Positions 22,651 through 34,250 of a DNA stretch of 64,000 nucleotides are shown here, piece by piece (the stretch's first letter is position 1; every line of letters begins with the position of its first letter). The DNA is taken from assembly GCA_018806985.1 (NCBI GenBank), contig JADANN010000365.1:296001-360000 (forward strand), given 5' to 3'. Under the pieces are notes generated by a model, which saw only the letters and a list, made by a program, of their open reading frames with translations, did not search any database and was not told the DNA's origin. This DNA is from Angiostrongylus vasorum. Taxonomy: Eukaryota; Nematoda; Chromadorea; Rhabditida; Metastrongylidae. Both the position numbers and the translations under genes were made by a program.

Positions 22651-23029
22651 CGATGGCGATCTCTCCTAATTAGTGATGTCGGTCAGCATTATTAATGACG
22701 CTTATTTACTACTTTGCTAGATGATGGAAGGCATTTCTGAACTATTCTTTAGTGTAACTCTTTTCTTGCTGTAGAAAAGAGCACAAAGAAGTATTCATCT
22801 TGTTGGCATTTAGAGGAGGAACAGCAAAAAACTTCCCGCAAACACCACTCACCTTAAGCCCATTCGGCCTTTAAGAGAAGGTATTGGACTGCACAACACG
22901 GTTGAATTGGAATTGTAAGGCAAATTTTACTACGATGTGAGCTCTTCCAAGTGCCTCACCACCGTAGCTAATTGGAAATTACAACCGTCAATACTACAGC
23001 CCATTGAGGGCACAAAGGCACAAAAAGAT

Positions 23030-23236
23030 TTATAGCGAATAGGTATGGGAAGGAAGGAATACACTGCTCGAGCATTCACCGCTGACTTCATCACATTCAT
23101 CATCACCATTGCTGTACTCAGTTTTCAGGTCATTTTTGCCAGAGTATTCAGAAAAATGCGCAGGAGATTCTACATTTTCCTCCACTTCTTGCACTTCTTC
23201 GCTGCCAGCTTCGATGAAGAGTCGATAGATTTTCAT
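23030..23236 (-). CDS. Candidate exon of an acidic protein
   Basis: The product is not recognised. The minus-strand frame starts MKIYRLFIEAGSEEVQEVEE and is strongly acidic (a run with EVEENVE, then NGDDECDEVSGECSS), ending TAA at 23030-23032. Acidic low-complexity sequence is common in nuclear proteins. The opposite strand is also open but is hydrophobic in a way expected of the mirror image of acidic codons. It lies back to back with the plus-strand candidate at 23330, so the two may share a promoter in 23237-23329 (inference). Confidence 0.3.
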   Translation of the reverse strand: MKIYRLFIEAGSEEVQEVEENVESPAHFSEYSGKNDLKTEYSNGDDECDEVSGECSSSVFLPSHTYSL

Positions 23237-23329
23237 TTCTATTCGATGGAATCGTCCATTATGGGTGGTATGTAAAGTTCAAACCTTTACCGTTAATTTT
23301 CGTTAATTGGCTAGCGCCTCGTTTTCAAT

Positions 23330-23463
23330 ATGAATGATGAACGATGTCTATTGTGTCAAATGAACTCGTCTAAGGAATACCAAGATGAATTTAACGCAAA
23401 TTACGAAATATTTGCGAAAGCTGACAGTATTTTAGTTGAAAAAATGAACCTCAGCAAGTTAGA
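23330..23463 (+). CDS. Candidate first exon with a CxxC pair
   Basis: ATG at 23330 begins MNDERCLLCQMNSSKEYQDE and the frame stays open for 44 codons to a consensus donor, GTAAGTAG, at 23464. Codon use looks coding and the CLLC pair could start a zinc-binding module (inference). I found no following exon in the next 600 bases, which hold a decayed SINE-A copy at about 23690-23880. It could be the start of a gene whose next exon is obscured, or a relic. Confidence 0.35.
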
Positions 23464-24069
23464 GTAAGTAGTTATGCGCACAATTCTACAGCGAAAGAGA
23501 AAAATTCTCTTGAAAAACTCCATGGCTTTTCCATAGCATCAAGTCTAGAAGTTGTCGAAAAGTCGGCAGCGTTAATTGTGAGCTTTTTTCGTAATCGCAG
23601 CCGATTTGTCTGGCCGTTGCCACGTAAATTTGAGTATATCGCAGTCCATAGTGGTGCCTCACAAAACACATTGAATCGAACACTGGTTCAGTTGCATGTT
23701 CGTGAATCGTTAAAATTTCTGTGCACCTTTGTCGAAAATTTGGTACTAGACTCGTCTGTGAATATAGCGACACTGAGTTGGTTCATCGATAGGGTGCCGC
23801 AAATCATTGTGTAGTTATACATGTACTCAATCACCACGGATTCCCAATGGATTGATTAAAACCGAGCACTATATTCATTTGTCCTTCAACCATTCGTAAA
23901 CAAGCATTGAAGAATTGATTTTTTTTCACTTATAACTAGTACATTCATTTCTGGGTTTATATGGTTAGGAAGGATATATTGTTTGAATCTTTTTTCCTAA
24001 CCATGCTCAATAGATGACGTTGTCGTTCATCGCTTACATGTATCATAAACTATAAAGTAGTTCAAACTG

Positions 24070-24075
24070 TTTATT
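24070..24075 (-). terminator. Polyadenylation signal AATAAA (minus strand)
   Basis: TTTATT on the plus strand, 24 bases beyond the stop codon of the nicotinic receptor gene. Confidence 0.55.
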
Positions 24076-24098
24076 GAAAACAATGTAGAAGCGCTCTG

Positions 24099-27000
24099 TT
24101 ACAATTTCTGAGAATGACTGCTGTACAGATTAGCTTGTCCAAGAGGCTTGCTAGGGAGGGTAATGTTCATTGCTTCAGAATAGTCATAAAGCGACGGTGC
24201 TTCTAATATGATAAACATCGTTCCCACGTTGAGCACCGAGAATATGATCAAGAAGAGTCGATCCAATACCATCGCGACAAAGGTCCAGTCGTCAGAAATC
24301 TACAAAACCTTCTAGCAGCTCTAAAAAGTTGGCAGGAAACTTTCAGAGATTGTTCAATTATCTCACCTCACTTTCCTTTTCGTTATGTTGGAAATGCTCC
24401 GCAATAAAACGTACTTGTTGCAACAGATTTATAAATATGATATCATCATGTCCTTTAGTTTTTCTTGCTTTTCGAAATGCCACTGTAGGGGCCGTAATAT
24501 TAGGGCGATCCCAGGTGGGCGGCTTCGTGGGCTGAAATCACAGAAATAGGTATAATTGTTGAAAACAAATCTAAGAAAAACTGTGTAATGCAATCAAGTA
24601 AACTAAATGGTTAATAACTAATTTTCTACTGTTGTGAAATTTTTCTCGTTTAGTTGGTCTCAAGCCGATAACTGGCGAAAATCAGGGAGCGTTTACTAGA
24701 AGAGTCAAATGCGTTACGCTTTTAATTCGTCCTTCGCCTTCACTCCTTTTAAAATCAAGAGCGTTGTTTAATACGCCCTGACAAGCTCCTTTCTCCCTCA
24801 GATGAAGTGGATATGGTGGGATATTCAGTCTTGAATTGCTGTTTTGAGTCCGAGTGGAATTCTGCAAAGATCTATTGATCATTTACAACCTGTGAACTAT
24901 CTTTTTTTGGAGCCTTGGATTCGCTTATTAACCTTTGATTCTTTACGAAAATCTCTCCCAGTCAAGGAGAAGCTGTCAGCCAATGCTGACGATGGTTTTG
25001 GTGAATCTTTCCTCAGAGGACGAGACATGAAAAGAACTCTGAAACTTTGTAAGAGTAAACGGCATCCGTTTTCATAGTTAATATGCTTGATAATATCTAC
25101 GTGTTTATGCACTGTGAGCACATTAAACGTATTTGTAAGAGTTTGCCGTGCAAAGCGACTAGTTAAGCGGCAGTGAATAGCATAGTGTAGCTCACTTTGG
25201 TAGAAAGTTAAGAAAAATAGCGCGAATCCACGGCGACATTTTATGTGCTGAGCCAGATCGAAATCGAAAATTGACTGTAACTACAGAAACCACAGTAGAA
25301 AGAGCCACAAGTATCATAGTTGTAATGAGATATCGACCAAACATGGGAATAACAAGTGATGTTGGAGGCATCAGATCGATGAGCACCTAAAGAGAAAGAT
25401 TCTGCTGCTACAGCTTGCCTTCTTTTAATTGAACATATAAAAGTAAGCCAAGCAAACCATCGAGACGAAAATATGTGAAATAATAAAGCAGAATAATAGA
25501 AATGCAACTCACCAAGAAAAAACACAGTCAATGTGACAAGTATGCTGATGGAGAATGTTATTTTATGATCGGAAAGATAAAAGACGAAGGTAGTAAGAAT
25601 AGAAATGAGAAAGCACGGAATGATAAGATTGCACGTGAAAAACAGAGTTTTCCTCCTAAAATCCGCAATTGCTTCCCGGTTTCATACAAATGCCAAACTT
25701 CTATAGTTAGGAGATTTCATATGAAAATTGAAGAAACCTTCACCTTAAACCAAAATAATATGTTATGTCAACGTATTTCTCAGGACCACAACATGACGCA
25801 TATAACACAGAATGCCGCTCTGAACTCAGCGATAGTAAATCCCATTCAGCAGATCTGAAATACCTCTATCCTCACGAAATCCTCAAGAAATTCATACACA
25901 GAAAGAAGAATGTTGTGTGCGGTTACGGAATGAAGAGGGATAAGCCCTACAAAGTTACCTACCAATTTTAATAAATAACAGACCTGCACGGAAACATGTT
26001 CTATCCAAAATTTTACGTAGTTTGGCTTCTGTGCTTAGAAGAAACAATGGAAGAAGTGAAGTAATAGAGTTTCTAATGAATGAGAAATTGTAACTTGAGT
26101 AATAATGAAGGTTTTCTTTTCCTCCTCTACTGAAAACTTTGATTATTTTACATTGTTAATACTACAGTATCCATGAGCACAAACTGCATGAGTGACCAGT
26201 GAACTGGTGATTTTTAGGCATCTTCAGAATACTGAGCTTCACGGCAACATAAGGGATCAGGAATCATTAAAGATTATCATTTGAACAATGATAGCCCAGG
26301 TGGTTATACAGAGTGATTCCACTGGAAAGCTATTCTTGCTTATCAACACTTGTAATAAGAAATAAAGTTGCCAAATTTTTGCTCCTTGGTAGCTCCAAGA
26401 GAGTAACTATATTGTGGCGCTCCGAGCCCAACAAGTTTCTCATCTCTTCAGGGTCGTGAAATTGGTACCAGACTTGTCGGGGGGACAGTTCATTTCCTAA
26501 AATCCGAGACAGAACACTCTAATCCGGCTACTACAGGACTTTAAGAAGGATCGAATCGATCATACTTCAAAGACGTTCACAAAGAAGACGAGAATCCGTA
26601 GGCATCAGCCGAACGTGCACGCGAAAAGCCCGAAAACCTTTGTGGATGATAGATGTGAGGAAACGGATCGAATGAAAAGTGGGTGGTGATCCACAATAAA
26701 ATTTGAGACAGATTGTTTAAAAGAAAGCATAATGAGTTAATAAATCGCATACAGTATTAGATATCAACAAAATCCAGACCTATAGAAAAAACTGAGATCC
26801 ATTCCACGTTGCATGTACTCTACATCGTTTCCGTCCATTCGCACGGTTACGACGCCTTCTGACATGATGTGATTCGTAAAACCATAGAATGAAAATGGAA
26901 AAAAAGTCGAGTTTAAAAAGTCGAACTGGTGGTTCTAGTTTCCTATGCTATACCTTTGGGTAGTTGCTTCAAATCGACGTAACGGCCGGTGTACGTCCAT

Positions 27001-30000
27001 GTACCAAATTTCATTTCACATTTTTGCGAATCATAAGGGAACCATGTCACGTCGATCTAAAAACGAAGACCCTTGCTGGATGATCTATGTACGACAAAGA
27101 AATCAGTGTAGAGTTCACTGGACAAAAGGATTTGTAGATCGCTGGAGGCTGCCAGAACACATGTCCTTCATATGTCACAAGAGCGTCGGTAAGGATAGTT
27201 ATGTCAGGATCTCCGGCCGCGCTGAAACCACTGTCTATTGAAATACAGCAATTTTAGCACTTCAATCAAGGCAAATTTATTAGAGGATACATCCAAACTA
27301 AACAGAAGGATAGAATCTCTTTTTGAAATTGCTTTGAACATTATTATTCGACATCACAATCTCAACCTTTTTATTTACTGCCTACTATAATTTTTTAACG
27401 GCAGGGTATCATGTGAAATACAACGATGATGATGAGATATTTGCAAAACTCTGGACAGCAGGTGTCTGCGGTGGGGAACGAATGCGATATTGTCCTTTCC
27501 GGGGAGTAACGCGTTCACCACCACACTGTGCGGGTCCTTCGTTTCGTCTATCTCTCAGCTAGTTCTATTGGTCGGCGCCATCAGCAATCATCCGTTAACG
27601 GGACTGATCTAGGGAGCCCAAATCGGCAACGAACCACGAACCTAGTTAAGTTAGGTTAAGTTTTGCAAATATCTCAGCATCACCTTAGTTGTATTTTACA
27701 TGATACCTTGCCGTTAAAAATTATAGTAGGCAGTAAATAAAAAGGTTAGGATTGTGATTTCGACTTCAGTTTCAGCTCAACAAGGTTCGCTGCCGATTTG
27801 GGCTCCCTAGATCACTCCCGTTGACGGGTGATTGCTGATGGCGCCGATCACTAGAACTAGCTGAGAGACAGGCGAAACGAAGGAGCCGCATGGTGTGATG
27901 GTGAACGCATTAGTCTTCGGAAAGGACAATAGCGCGTTCTTTCCCCACCGCAGACACCTGCTGTCCGGAGTTTTGCAAATATCTCATCATCATCTTATTG
28001 TTCGACAGTTTCCGATGTCCACTAATACCTCTACGTAAATTTTAAAAAGTTCAACTTACTTGTTATATAGTACGAGATCTGGTGTCCATATGAGATCACT
28101 TGGAATATGTAGAGTCCGTAAGCCACCATATTTCTTTGGATCCCATGTCAGCTTTGCATCGAACCATTTCTAAGCGTTCACCATTATGAAATAGTCTGAG
28201 AGTTCAAATATTTGCAACGAAAAGACATTTTCAGTTTACACTAAAGTAGGTTCCATTGTCCATTTCTTATGTAGTTCTTCCTATTCTCACACCTATTCTA
28301 TTTGCTCGCATGTGGCGCAGTGGTTGAAGGCGCCACTGCGACACACGTGAAATCGATCCCCGCGCCCATGGCACACCAAGCCTTCCATTCCTCCAGGGTG
28401 GGCAAATTGGTACACGACTTGTCTAGGTGGATAGCAACACTGGCTCTATACATCTCGATAGGCCACCGCGAGTCATTTTAAAGACAAGATATGCATTCAA
28501 TCACCTCCAGCGATAGTTAATGAGGTCGAATGCCTGGCGTATCCCTCAGGGGATTGATCAACGCCGAGAGCTTTATCCTTTATTCTTTTATCCTGACACC
28601 TATTAAGCGAATGATATCATGAGTTATAAGAAACAACTATCTCGTTCGTAGTTCATATTGAGTAACAAATGAGACAAACGAGGCTCTGGTGACGTGAACT
28701 AGACGACCAGAATAATTCGTAATGGTATGAAAGCGTTTCATCTACATCATCACTTTTTTTTCGTTGTTAATACTATGTGTTGCACTGATGGACAGTGACA
28801 CACTATTGTTGCTCTAATTTACACTAAAACTCTCAGTTATATGAATCGCGTTGCACGCGTTTCACACTGTTAAGCGAGCTGGACAAAGCCAGTTTTTTTG
28901 ATAGTGAAGAAAATTCTTCGACCACGAGCACTTCTGGAGTTCGGAACTTTCATAGAAGAGATTTTGCTCAATCAAAATCAGTGGCAAACACCGTTTTACA
29001 CGCTGTCTCAAATCCATCTAAAACAAGAATTTTCAAAAAAAATGGTGACGGAAATCGAATTTTTTAAATTTTAGAACGGAAAAGTAGCAACTCTAAAGGT
29101 AAATGATAGATTGGTGGACACCGTGTTGTCATACCGGTCGAAAACCCGTTAATTCATTCGCTTTCGTGTTCTAACTATGAGCCGTGAAGCAATAAAGTGG
29201 AGGAACTATGTGTTGTGGACTCCACAAAGTCAACATTTCATAATGATGAAGCAAGAGAACTTATATCCTCTAGGTTAAGATTTTTGGACTCTAATGGTTT
29301 CATCATAGTTAATAAAAAATCCCCATGAGTTCGCATACGTTGATTCAAAGTTGAAAGCGAACACCATTTTAACATCTTATGTGCCCTAAAGAGGTAATGT
29401 TGGCGCTTAACGGTTAAACATATTTCTGACGATGATCTCTAATCTCCAACGGCTTCGACATAAGACGAAGACTAGCTTTTTGTCGTGTATTCAGATCATC
29501 TAAGAAAAGGGAAATGAAGTATTCTTATCAGCAACTTTCTTTATGGTCCTTGACGCAAAGTGGTCAAAAAAATCGCGCCTAAAGTTGTGGAACCACGGAT
29601 CTCACTCATACAAAGATCTCTTCTACCTTAGACCTGAGGCAGCGTGGTGCGGCTCTGGGTGAGTGGTAGGTAGGGAGTTCATCGGGTGTCAAAAGCGACC
29701 TTATGCTTCCACAAGACGCAGGTGGGTCCTGGGATGGAATCCTATCTTCTGCTGTGTCGATTGGACAAATACGGTCTGGGTTTACAAAGACATATTCATG
29801 CATGTGTGCGTCAATCCGTTCTCGCTTATGCGGATTGCATTCTACCAGTCAATTTAGCCAAAGGGATGCAACCAGGTGGCAAGGAAATGTAAATAGTAGG
29901 CGGTTCGGCGTCGCCTCCAGCAAATTAGGTTCTAGTTTACATAGGGAGAGACTGACAAGCTACCTGTGAGTATACCCAGCCCCGGCGTTCAGAGCTTAGC

Positions 30001-33000
30001 AAACTATATGTGGGTATCAAACCACAAAACAAGTCGGCCTCATTCTCCTGACACCGAAAGGGTCTCGATACGGCAGTGTTGGGTAGGACGAGCAATGAGA
30101 GGGTCACAAAAATCTCAGAGCGATTCTGAGCTGTCTAAATCTGAGAGCACCAAGGTGACTGTGTGACTGTGTACCTACAATGCACAAACACTTGCACCTG
30201 TATCCTCATTAGAGGGCTTGATAATGTTGGCAAGAACGATAATCTATGACATCATCGGACTAGCTGAAACGAGAAGACGCCACGCATTCAATGCTATCTA
30301 TGATACCAGAGTAGAACTGTTCCTCGTAACACGCGGTAGCATGGAAGTCGACGACGTCGGCGTTCTCGTCAACACGTGTTTAGCCATGGACATTGATTCA
30401 TTCGAACAACTAACAAGCGGAATGGGACGTCCACGATTGAAGAAATGTGGGTATCGACATCAATCTTTGACGAAAACGAAGTCGAAGGATTCTACGTAGA
30501 TCTGGAGAAAGCCTTATGTTCTTCAAGGTCATCATTGGAGATTTCAAAGCTAAGAATGGACACGGAAGAACGGTGGAAGAAAGTCATATTGGGAACTACG
30601 GATTCGAACAAAACGAACAGGGTGAGCGGCTGTCTGAGTCTATTATGACGGCCATGACCATTCGTGGTAACTCGCAATTCCATAAGCCCCACTCTCAACG
30701 CTGGACGTGGGAGTCTCCCAATGGAGGGTACCATAACGAAATAGACCACATCATAGTAAATAGAAGGTTTCACTTTGTCAATGTCGCTGTTGTACCAAAA
30801 TTCTACACAGGATCAGACCACCGCCTCCTTCGTGCAAGATTCCATTTCTCGCAGGAAGGAGAAAAAGCCGCTAAATTCAAAAAACGAAGCTCCAAAACCA
30901 CTATAAATTGGGACTTAATCAACTCATTAGTCGGCTGTTGGCAAGATACCGTTGTCGATAACATCGACGAAGAATACGACCAGCTCATTCAGCATCTTCA
31001 CGTTAGCGCTATAAAAGCTGAGAGTTCGAAACTCACCACGAGACGTCTGTCTCCAGAAATACTCGAGCTGATACGCTACCGTGGAATAGCACGAGCAGCA
31101 GGCAGCAGCTAACTAACGCCTGAACTTGCAAAACAATGCAGGCAGGCGATAAAAGATCTCAAAGAGAGAAGAGCAGCAGTAATGGTCGAAGCTGCAGAGG
31201 CTGGGAAAAGCACTCGCAAAGCCTTCCATCCCGCTGGGATCGGCAAATTGTTACCAGACTTGTCTGGAAGGATAGCAGCACTGACTGTATACATCGGTAG
31301 GTCACCACGAGTCATTGTAAAGGCCCGATATGCATTCAATCACCTCCAAACGGTGCTTAATGAAGTCGAATGCTTGTCGCATCCCTCAGGGATTGATCAA
31401 CGCCGAGAGTTTCATCCTTCATCATTCTTAGCTGTAAGTACTCCTCGTTTTTGCACTGCTAATGCATTAAAGCTAATCTTTGGTCTTCACGCTCATTTAT
31501 AAAAGTTCAATAATCTATGTTTGAGGTTCGCACAATGAAAAAATACGAAGTTTGGCGTGGGAGGATATTTGAGCCAAGTGATTCAACGTACAAGATATGT
31601 ATTCCTCAAATCATGTGAAATAAATAACATCGGTACTGAACTTAGTCTTGCATGCCATGAGTGCCTGTTTGACCCGGAAACTACAAGTATATTGGGGATT
31701 CCAGTAGAAACGTGGTACACACTCATCAAGAATAATAACCAGAAAGCTCCATAGGAAGTATGATTTCAATGAACAAGAATTTAAAAAAACATGTAGGTTA
31801 AATATAAAAAGCCACCGCAAGATCTATAAACTTTAATAATAGAAATATTTAAGTGGAACATATCAATGAAATGTTCGAGGGTTCGATTATTATAATTTCC
31901 ACAAAGTTTGTTTAACAGAACTCAAACACTCACTGACTCTCAAGTGGGTTGCAATTAGTTCTGTAATCGATTGAAGTGAATTAGTCTAAATAGAGATATT
32001 CGGTAATCATCACGTACTTCCCTCTCCTAGATGGTTTATCTCAGTCGAGAGATAGGAAGAAAATTAATAAATTAAAAAGTGGATGCTTCTATGTTTTTTG
32101 ATAAAGAGATACAATCTGTACGTGCGTACACATTTCATGTATGCGTGCTTAACGTGCTTTTGCACATGTGGATTTCATCTCACACGTCAACTCGGCCTCC
32201 GTCGAAGTGAATAGAGATGGATAAAAATTGCTTAGGAATCGTAAATAAACTCCTTATCTACTCTGGGGTTCCCCCGGCAAGGAACCGATGAGTATATTTC
32301 TACGCGAAAAAAGACTAATGAGCTAGCTATCTATGGCACTATTTTGCTATAACACTAAAAGCAAATATGGTGCAATACATTGAAGAATGAAGAGTTTACT
32401 GCTGTTTGGTTGAGTCCTTTGATAATTAACAGGGTTAAAGCTGATGCAAGTAACAGGTGACAGCTATTCAATAGCTCGTATACATACAAAAGGTGTACCG
32501 GATCTTAAAAAAAATCCTTGAATTTCACAACTCATTGTATTCTGCTTCTATGTGTTATTTGGCTCTCTGGAATTTTGAAATATCATTTTATTATACAAAT
32601 CACAATGTAGCCAGATAATAACTAGAAAAGCGTAAGAATATGAAGTGGTAGTGGAAATAATTCGCGCTAGCCAAACGATGAGCAACTAGCGCTGACGATG
32701 AAATAAGAATTAGTTTATGAATTATCTCACCATTTCCAGCCACAAATTCGTCGTAAGTACTTGATTTTTTTTCGTCCTAAAAAGCAAAAAGCAATAGAGC
32801 TTATACAATTTGGGCATAAACGATTGAATAACTCACAACGTCGATAATCCGAATAAGCGATGCTCCGACGTCAACAGTTAAAATATCAGAGCTATTTTTG
32901 ACAGGCCGGGGAATTCTATTGTAATCGAAGAGGAGATCCTCGTAGAGTTGACCTTCGAGGTCCTTTGCTGACTGCCTAACTTTTGAGGTCCCCAAAACTG

Positions 33001-33037
33001 TTATCAATGAAGTCGTAATTAGAGAGCGCAATAGCAT
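24099..33037 (-). CDS. Nicotinic acetylcholine receptor alpha subunit, ACR-8/ACR-12/LEV-8 group, 13 exons
   Basis: A Cys-loop ligand-gated cation channel subunit of the muscle or neuronal membrane; subunits of this group form levamisole-type receptors in nematodes. Exons: 32837-33037 (signal peptide [15 protein letters not shown], then [20 protein letters not shown]), 32731-32776, 28060-28169 ([11 protein letters not shown]), 27119-27221 ([14 protein letters not shown]), 26954-27056 ([15 protein letters not shown], completing the 13-residue Cys loop), 26780-26858, 25744-25854 ([17 protein letters not shown], the vicinal cysteines that define alpha subunits), 25513-25655 (TM1, start of TM2), 25196-25386 (TM2 end, TM3), 24933-25038, 24697-24861 and 24367-24531 (cytoplasmic loop), 24099-24299 (TM4, tail). 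About 570 residues. The short TM1-TM2 link LSDHK and [11 protein letters not shown] place it in this group; ACR-8 itself is the best guess. An upstream Met at 33109 is an alternative start. Two +1 homopolymer shifts break the frame (see findings). Confidence 0.88.
26405..26695 (+). repeat. SINE-C copy, 5' truncated, in a receptor intron
   Basis: It shares, in order, GAAATTGGTACCAGACTTG, CTACAGGACTTTAAGAAGG and a GATGATAGATGTGAGGAAACG block with the copy at 51575-51915. The tRNA-like head is missing. Confidence 0.55.
27353..27990. mobile_element. Fold-back (inverted-repeat) element in a receptor intron
   Basis: The left end (27353-27450: AACCTTTTTATTTACTGCC, CGGCAGGGTATCATGTGAAA, GAGATATTTGCAAAACTC) is the reverse complement of 27663-27762. 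A second pair of blocks (27450-27570, with CAGGTGTCTGCGGTGGGGAA) is the reverse complement of 27845-27975. It would form a long compound hairpin. Related elements are at 33850-34250, and one arm is at 3270-3400. No transposase is visible, so it is non-autonomous. Confidence 0.65.
28308..28585 (+). repeat. SINE-A, near full-length copy
   Basis: It starts with a TGTGGCGCAGTGGTTGAAGG head and a GTGAAATCGATCCCCGCGCC B-box-like block, then the shared body, and ends GATTGATCAACGCCGAGAGC. It lies in the intron between receptor exons 28060-28169 and 32731-32776, antisense to the gene. Confidence 0.75.
29600..31215 (+). mobile_element. RTE-type LINE fragment (endonuclease part)
   Basis: A non-LTR retrotransposon remnant. 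Decayed frames read [17 protein letters not shown] (about 30174) and [16 protein letters not shown], the start of an AP-type endonuclease. A 198-codon open frame at 30516-31112 then gives [38 protein letters not shown] and [16 protein letters not shown], the conserved endonuclease motifs (DFNAK, NEIDHI, SDHRLL). It runs on past the SDH motif to [14 protein letters not shown]. The RT part is absent. It lies antisense in a receptor intron and is followed directly by a truncated SINE-A. Confidence 0.8.
31216..31425 (+). repeat. SINE-A, 5' truncated, fused to the LINE fragment
   Basis: It starts abruptly in the SINE body (AAGCCTTCCATCCCGCTGGG) right after LINE sequence that reads [10 protein letters not shown] in frame. 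It continues through CACCACGAGTCATTGTAAAG to GATTGATCAACGCCGAGAG. Confidence 0.7.
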
Positions 33038-33109
33038 TTCGACGTTGCTTAGGTATTGTCCGTTACATCCGGAAATAATAAAGAAAATAAACGTCACATA
33101 CGAATGCAC

Positions 33110-33840
33110 AATCTATTGCATAAATTACAGCAGTAATAATAATAACACAATGATGAAAATGAATGTGAATACCTAGTTCTAGCCTAAGACGACGTACGTT
33201 CATGGTGGCATTAGGGAACAATGTATACGTAAATAAGCACCAGTAATTTAAATAGAGAGTCGTTGGAATTGCCTAGTAGGAATTAGCAGAAGTGGAAGAG
33301 AAAGTAGAAGTAGTAGAGGTAGTCGAAGTAGAAGCAGCCTTAGGAGAAGAAAAAGTTTGCATTATGTGAATGAAGTTTTTGTGTTGCAAAAGAGACCGAC
33401 TGTTTTGAGCAACAACAATAATAACAAGAAACTTCTATTTAATATGCTGAATAAGACCTAAAATCAGTCGATATGCGTGAAAAACTGTGTAAGTTCTGTG
33501 GATCCATCACTGGAAATTTGCGCCAGCTGTTACGGCAAAATCGGATTGTTAGAGCCGCTGCTTGTGAAGGCGATAGATATTGATGCTCGCGTGGTGCTCT
33601 GCGTATAGATTTTTTAGAAATTCCGCCGGGAAAGCGGCGAGCGAAGATGGAATGCAGCAATTCAAGTGGAATTTGAGGGACTAAGAAATTGCGTGCCCAA
33701 ATTGCGCAGTACTTCGTTCTTCTGGAACTCCCTGAGTTGGCATCATTGCTCCACTCCTTGCTTTGAAGTGTTCGCGACCCACTGCTAGAGCTCTGTGTCA
33801 CATCGTCACCAATGTTCTTGGTGAATAAGGACTCAAATAG
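33110..33840. other. 5' flank of the receptor gene
   Basis: It contains a purine-rich tract at about 33290-33350 (repeats of AGTAGAAG and GTAGAGG type). There is a 135-codon minus-strand open frame at 33439-33846 and a short plus-strand frame beginning MREKLCKFCGSITGN at 33472. Neither has recognisable domains or splice support. The receptor promoter should lie in this stretch, but no element can be named. Confidence 0.35.
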
Positions 33841-33849
33841 AAGCACAAT

Positions 33850-34250
33850 AGTGATGAATTATTTGGAAAACTCTGAACAGTAGGTGTCTGTGGTGGGGAA
33901 CGTACGCGCTATTACTCCTTCCGTGAGCTAACGCGCTCACCACCACACCATGCGGGTCCATCGATTCACCTGTCTGTCATCTAGTTCTATCGATCAGTGC
34001 CATCAGCAATCCAAAAGAACTAGCTGAGAGACAGGCGAAACGAAGGACCCACATGTGTGATGGTGAACGCGTTACTCGCGGGAAAGGATAATAGCGCGTT
34101 CGTTCCCCACCGCAGACACCTGCGGTCCGGAGTTTTCCAAATATCTCAGCATCATTGAAGTTATATTTCGCATAATACCCCTGCCATAAAAATTGTAGTA
34201 GGCAGCAAATAAAAAAAGTTAGCGTTGTGAGCTCAAATAGAGTAATTAAC
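33850..34250. mobile_element. Fold-back element
   Basis: The left block (AACTCTGAACAGTAGGTGTC, then GTGGTGGGGAACG) is inverted at about 34090-34135 (CGTTCGTTCCCCACCGCAGA, CACCTGCGGTCCGGAGTT). The CTAGTTCTAT / GAACTAGCTG blocks at 33980-34030 also pair. The right end (GCCATAAAAATTGTAGTAGG) matches the end of the element at 27353-27990. Confidence 0.62.

Noticed and set aside
25502..25858. 118-codon plus-strand open frame
   Set aside because: It is the mirror of receptor exons (TM1 and the CC loop) on the minus strand, which have a far better case.
33439..33846. 135-codon minus-strand open frame upstream of the nicotinic receptor
   Set aside because: No domain, no splice-supported link to the receptor exons, and the plus strand is equally open in part. 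It also runs up to the fold-back element at 33850.
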